From assembly GCF_900142925.1 (NCBI RefSeq), contig NZ_FRCN01000017.1, forward strand, positions 79,838-143,837: a DNA stretch of 64,000 bases, read 5' to 3'. The notes beneath the pieces are model-generated. The model made no database searches. It was not told where the DNA came from and worked only from the letters and a program-made list of their open reading frames with translations. The translations under genes and the position numbers were made by a program. The first letter of the stretch is position 1; every line of letters starts with the position of its first letter. The DNA comes from Chitinophaga sp. CF418 (GTDB lineage: Bacteria > Bacteroidota > Bacteroidia > Chitinophagales > Chitinophagaceae). Shown here piece after piece: positions 61,200-64,000 of the stretch.

Positions 61200-62267
61200 T
61201 TAATCATGGTTACTTCCAAACTGATCCACGTAAGTAAAAATATAATTATTAAATGATTCTCCTTCCCTATAGAGGAAAGATATTTCAACCGGCATAACGG
61301 CTATGGGTATGTTCATTGGACGCAGGCGGTCTTCGAGCAGTTGTAGTCTTACTGCGTCCTTTTCCGTTGTTACCACCAGTTTGTGGTTGCCGGGAAGGTT
61401 GCTGAGTTCCCTGTTTATTTTCTCCAGATCAGGGACGGAATAGTAATAATGATCCGGAAAAGGCAGGAGGAACACGTTTTTATAGCTTTCCTTCAGTTGT
61501 TGTAAAAGCGGTTCCGGTCGGGCAATACCACACACGAGGAGTACGGTGGTATCTGCAGGCACGGTAACCGGGTTGCCGCTGAACATGTCATATAACTCGC
61601 CATATTTCAGAGAAGTAAAAAACAGTTGCTGATGTGGCAGGGGTTTGATTTCCTGCCTGATGGCGGCTTTTTCGGTGTCGGACAGTTGCGGCGGGCATTT
61701 GGACACAATGATACAGCTGGCCCTTTCATAGCCCTTGCGGCCTTCGCGCAGGCGGCCGAAAGGTACTACATGGTCTTTGGTGAAGCGGCGGTTGTATTCG
61801 GTGATGAGGATGTTCATGCCCGGTTTCACAGAGCGATGCTGGAAGGCGTCATCCAGCAGTATCACTTCTGTTTCGGGGCGTTCTCCCAGCAGCTGGGGTA
61901 TGGCCAGCATGCGTTCTTCACCTACGCAAACCTCTATATCCGGAAATTTACGATGGAACTGCATCGGTTCATCGCCCAGTTGCGCCGCTGTACTGGCAGC
62001 ATTTGCCAGCAGGTAGCCGCTGCTACGCCGGTTGTATCCCCGGCTGAGAGTAGCTACACGGTATCTATCTTTTAATATCCTGATGAGGTGTTCTACATGC
62101 GGGGTTTTGCCGGTACCTCCCACAGACAGGTTGCCTACGGCAATAACGGGCAGGTCAAACTCCACGGCAGTCAGTACATTGGTATCATAGAACCTGTTGC
62201 GGATCCACATTACGAGGCCGTACAACAGTGAAAAAGGGTATAATAAGATCTTCAGGTGTTTCAGCAT
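61200..62267 (-). CDS. lpxK: Tetraacyldisaccharide 4'-kinase
   Basis: The protein has 355 residues. A membrane-like N-terminal helix (about 3-22) is followed by the P-loop VGNLSVGGTGKTPHVE (44-59). ATLSRGYNRRS and VILLDDAFQHRSVKP carry the catalytic Asp and DDxxQH block. It adds the 4'-phosphate to the lipid A precursor at the inner membrane. It overlaps the upstream cyclo-ligase gene by 7 bases and precedes rnr by 11. Its presence shows an outer membrane with lipid A. Confidence 0.95.
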   Translation of the reverse strand: MLKHLKILLYPFSLLYGLVMWIRNRFYDTNVLTAVEFDLPVIAVGNLSVGGTGKTPHVEHLIRILKDRYRVATLSRGYNRRSSGYLLANAASTAAQLGDEPMQFHRKFPDIEVCVGEERMLAIPQLLGERPETEVILLDDAFQHRSVKPGMNILITEYNRRFTKDHVVPFGRLREGRKGYERASCIIVSKCPPQLSDTEKAAIRQEIKPLPHQQLFFTSLKYGELYDMFSGNPVTVPADTTVLLVCGIARPEPLLQQLKESYKNVFLLPFPDHYYYSVPDLEKINRELSNLPGNHKLVVTTEKDAVRLQLLEDRLRPMNIPIAVMPVEISFLYREGESFNNYIFTYVDQFGSNHD

Positions 62268-62869
62268 TCGTTGCCTTTTTTGAAATCATAAATTGTTTGC
62301 GGTGTGATGACCATGTGCAGGGGAACATCGTTTTCGTTCACATCTGCGATGGCATCTACCGGTCCAAACAATGACAGTCCGATAGTGGTCACTGTTGGCA
62401 GGCATTCCTTCAGGAAACGGTCGTACATCCCTTTTCCGTATCCCACCCGCTGTCCGCTTTTATCAAATGCCAGCATAGGTACAAAAATCAGGTCCATCTC
62501 TGAGGCTAGTAAAGGTATCCCGCCGGCGGGTTCCGGTATGCCAAAGGCATTCCTGACCAGCACGGTTTCCGGCTTCCACAGATAGTGTTCCATAGTCGCA
62601 TTGTGCATGTACGACCTTGACAGCGCCCATTGCAGTTTAGGATAGGCCTCCCGGGCCCAGTGCACCAGTGCGTATGTGTCCGCTTCTTTCTTTTCAGTAA
62701 TAGGAAGAAAAATGTGTGCCATTCTGAAAGCGCTGTAGTCCAGCCGCCGGCATTGGTTCAGTAACTCCCCGTTCAGGGTGGCCATCACATCGTCCGGAAG
62801 GTTCAAACGTTTTTCCAGGTATTGCTTTCGTATATCCTTTTTTGTTAACAAGTGGATCTGTATTACCAC
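62261..62869 (-). CDS. 5-formyltetrahydrofolate cyclo-ligase
   Basis: The protein has 202 residues if the GTG at 62869 is used, which overlaps bioD by 7 bases. A TTG at 62851 giving a start at LTKKDIRKQYLEKR is equally possible, since conserved sequence begins there. Diagnostic blocks are VPMLAFDKSGQRVGYGKGMYDRFL (substrate and ATP loop, about 131-154). It turns 5-formyl-THF into methenyl-THF. It is the second gene of the bioD operon. Confidence 0.92.
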   Translation of the reverse strand: MVIQIHLLTKKDIRKQYLEKRLNLPDDVMATLNGELLNQCRRLDYSAFRMAHIFLPITEKKEADTYALVHWAREAYPKLQWALSRSYMHNATMEHYLWKPETVLVRNAFGIPEPAGGIPLLASEMDLIFVPMLAFDKSGQRVGYGKGMYDRFLKECLPTVTTIGLSLFGPVDAIADVNENDVPLHMVITPQTIYDFKKGNEC

Positions 62870-63489
62870 AAAGATAGCTTTTCTGCCTGTTCCTTCACAA
62901 ATGCCCTGTCAACCATTGCAGTGTGGGGTATCCTTCCCAGTAGCGGATAGCCGCTCCATCCTACCACTTCGGTTTCATTACTGTGGTATTCTCCGCTGAA
63001 GATCCAGCCCAGTACAGGGATAGCACGTTGTTTCAGCACCTGCGTGGTCAATAATGCATGGTTGATGCTACCCAGGTAGTTCTGGGCCACTATTATGACC
63101 TTAGCCTCCAGTTGCTGTATAAAATCGATGGTGAAAACCTGTTCCGTCAACGGAACCATCAGCCCCCCGGCGCCCTCTATGACCAGCGACCGGCCGGATG
63201 GCTGAATGCTGTGTGCCAGCTCAAGTATCCTTTTTACGTTTATGTTCACATCTTCCAGTCTGGCGGCCAGGTGTGGCGAGGCGGGCGCTTCCAGACAGTA
63301 GGCTTCCCGGTGGCATACCGACACCGGATTTGATATTAAACTTTTTACCGTATCTGTGTCCGTCCCCTCCGTTAATCCTGTCTGTACGGGTTTCCAGTAG
63401 TCCGCCCGCAGTGCTTCCACAACACAGGCAGAAGTGACTGTTTTCCCCACCCCGGTACCTATCCCGGTTATAAAAATCCGTTCACTCAT
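62863..63489 (-). CDS. bioD: Dethiobiotin synthetase
   Basis: Start chosen at 63489 (208 residues; MSERIFITGIGTGVGKT), the normal BioD start with P-loop GIGTGVGKT (9-17); an upstream in-frame ATG at 63531 adds 14 residues and crosses the -7 box. WKPVQTG, VIEGAGGLMVPL and the EGAGG block follow. It closes the ureido ring of dethiobiotin. It heads the operon with the cyclo-ligase, lpxK, rnr and the prenyl synthase. No other bio gene is visible in the window. Confidence 0.95.
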   Translation of the reverse strand: MSERIFITGIGTGVGKTVTSACVVEALRADYWKPVQTGLTEGTDTDTVKSLISNPVSVCHREAYCLEAPASPHLAARLEDVNINVKRILELAHSIQPSGRSLVIEGAGGLMVPLTEQVFTIDFIQQLEAKVIIVAQNYLGSINHALLTTQVLKQRAIPVLGWIFSGEYHSNETEVVGWSGYPLLGRIPHTAMVDRAFVKEQAEKLSLW

Positions 63490-63495
63490 GACATG

Positions 63496-63503
63496 CAAAG
63501 ATA
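63496..63503 (-). promoter_or_regulatory. bioD -7 box
   Basis: TATCTTTG on the minus strand matches TAnnTTTG and ends 6 bases before the ATG at 63489, so the transcript would be leaderless or have a very short leader. Confidence 0.55.
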
Positions 63504-63604
63504 GTATAATAGGAATTACTTTGATAATCAATTCCTGTTAAGAAACCGTTAGCCTTTGTTTCCGTTCATGATCCGCTCTGGTATTGATCTGATCTTACTG
63601 CTTC

Positions 63605-63710
63605 TATATCGCTTCACCGGCATTTCCATATCACTTCACCGTCATTTCTATATCGAATGGATATACATATGACGATGAAACGATGTCCAGATGACGGTTA
63701 AGCGATATAG
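63605..63710. repeat. Cluster of 22-bp repeats, two direct and two inverted
   Basis: Copies at 63605-63626 and 63627-63648 (TATATCGCTTCACC and CATATCACTTCACC starts, 3 differences in 22) are adjacent in tandem. An inverted copy is at 63691-63710 (ATGACGGTTAAGCGATATAG) and a weaker one at about 63669-63685. Confidence 0.65.
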
Positions 63711-63824
63711 AGATATAGAGATCATGTAGAACCTATAAGGGACGCAGCGGAAAAACAGGAGAAAAACGGCTTAAGTTCACCTTAAAGGCATGGTAAAGGC
63801 ATACCAAAGGCAAGGTAAAGGCGT

Positions 63825-63863
63825 GGTTACGTGTTTGTAGCCCGGGGTGCAACCCCGGGGATA
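63825..63863. repeat. GC-rich palindromic repeat, long form, copy 1
   Basis: GGTTACGTGTTTGTAG followed by CCCGGGGTGCAACCCCGGGG. Nearly identical to 63959-63997 (one base differs in the core) and related to 51927-51982. Confidence 0.75.
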
Positions 63864-63917
63864 GGGTGCAACCCCACGAATAGGGTGCAACCCCACGAAT
63901 AGGGCGCACCCCCCGGA
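63861..63917. repeat. 19-bp tandem repeats derived from the palindromic core
   Basis: ATAGGGTGCAACCCCACGA occurs exactly at 63861-63879 and 63880-63898, then a decayed third copy at 63899-63917. Confidence 0.7.
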
Positions 63918-63958
63918 ATTCCGGTAACCACAACAAAACACAATACAACCCCGTCAGG

Positions 63959-63997
63959 GGTTACGTGTTTGTAGCCCGGGGTACAACCCCGGGGATG
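63959..63997. repeat. GC-rich palindromic repeat, long form, copy 2
   Basis: GGTTACGTGTTTGTAG plus the CCCGGGGTACAACCCCGGGG core, preceded by a CCCC-GTCA-GGGG hairpin. The repeat may continue beyond the window. Confidence 0.75.
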
Positions 63998-64000
63998 GGG

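Larger units (their letters stand above)
63490..64000. other. Repeat-rich region at the right edge, 511 bp
   Basis: No gene is supported; a frame on the minus strand at 63733-63948 translates repeat DNA and is rejected. The region holds the bioD promoter, a 22-bp repeat cluster (63605-63710), a run of short AAGGCA/GGTAAAGGC repeats (63784-63826), and the GC-rich palindromic family up to the edge. Confidence 0.6.

Noticed and set aside
60253..61203. Plus-strand 316-residue frame opposite rnr
   Set aside because: Antisense to a textbook RNase R; no motif in its translation.
63733..63948. Minus-strand 71-residue frame
   Set aside because: Translates the GC-rich repeat units (repeated RG-V-P-like blocks), not a gene.
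63825..64000. Possible CRISPR array
   Set aside because: The repeats are palindromic and directly abutting or irregularly spaced, with no unique spacers of constant length and no cas genes.

Overview
The window reads as chromosome of a member of the Bacteroidota, most likely a Chitinophaga-like Chitinophagaceae bacterium. The evidence is two very large secreted proteins ending in type IX secretion (T9SS) tails, a DUF2027-Smr protein, a Bacteroidota-style -7 box (TAnnTTTG) in front of many genes including rnpB, bioD and metK, and few Shine-Dalgarno sequences. The genus is inference. No insertion sequence, prophage, tRNA, rRNA or CRISPR array was seen.

Positions 1 to about 35 kb, perhaps to 37.3 kb, form an exopolysaccharide (EPS) or capsule locus entered from the left edge. 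A plus-strand fragment carries a glycosyltransferase and a hexapeptide acetyltransferase. A minus-strand T9SS protein (hydrolase, beta-helix, six PKD domains) and a plus-strand flippase follow. A compact minus-strand operon (16.5 to 9.0 kb) encodes a receiver-only response regulator, a priming phosphoglycosyl transferase fused to a receiver-like domain, two family 2 glycosyltransferases, an AsnB amidotransferase, a GT4 glycosyltransferase and a methyltransferase. A plus-strand series (17.0 to 35.5 kb) encodes another family 2 glycosyltransferase, a 2328-residue T9SS hydrolase, a Wzc-like chain-length protein with a degenerate ATPase, two acyltransferase-3 membrane proteins, a 38-residue membrane protein, a Wzy/ligase-like polymerase, a short TolC-like protein, a GT-C-like membrane protein and a third secreted hydrolase. 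A gluconate-dehydrogenase-like pair (small subunit plus GMC flavoprotein) closes the series. The repeated pairing of acyltransferases with related secreted hydrolases suggests a polymer that is acylated during synthesis and trimmed outside the cell.

From 37.3 to 52 kb are metabolic genes: a yeast-type cytosine deaminase, metK, a half-length glycogen-synthase-like protein divergent from panC, panD, a YbhN-type membrane protein, ppk1 and ppx (polyphosphate synthesis and breakdown), panB, a DUF1338/HglS-like protein with an ALDH7-type dehydrogenase (probable lysine/2-aminoadipate catabolism), and a secreted subtilisin-like protease.

From 52 to 63.5 kb are an ECF41-type sigma factor, a cytochrome-b-like membrane protein, a DUF4870 protein, the RNase P RNA gene, an Smr protein, DoxX, an amino acid permease, and a minus-strand operon bioD, 5-formyl-THF cyclo-ligase, lpxK, rnr, polyprenyl synthetase. 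GC-rich palindromic repeats after the protease gene and at the right edge look like one dispersed intergenic repeat family.
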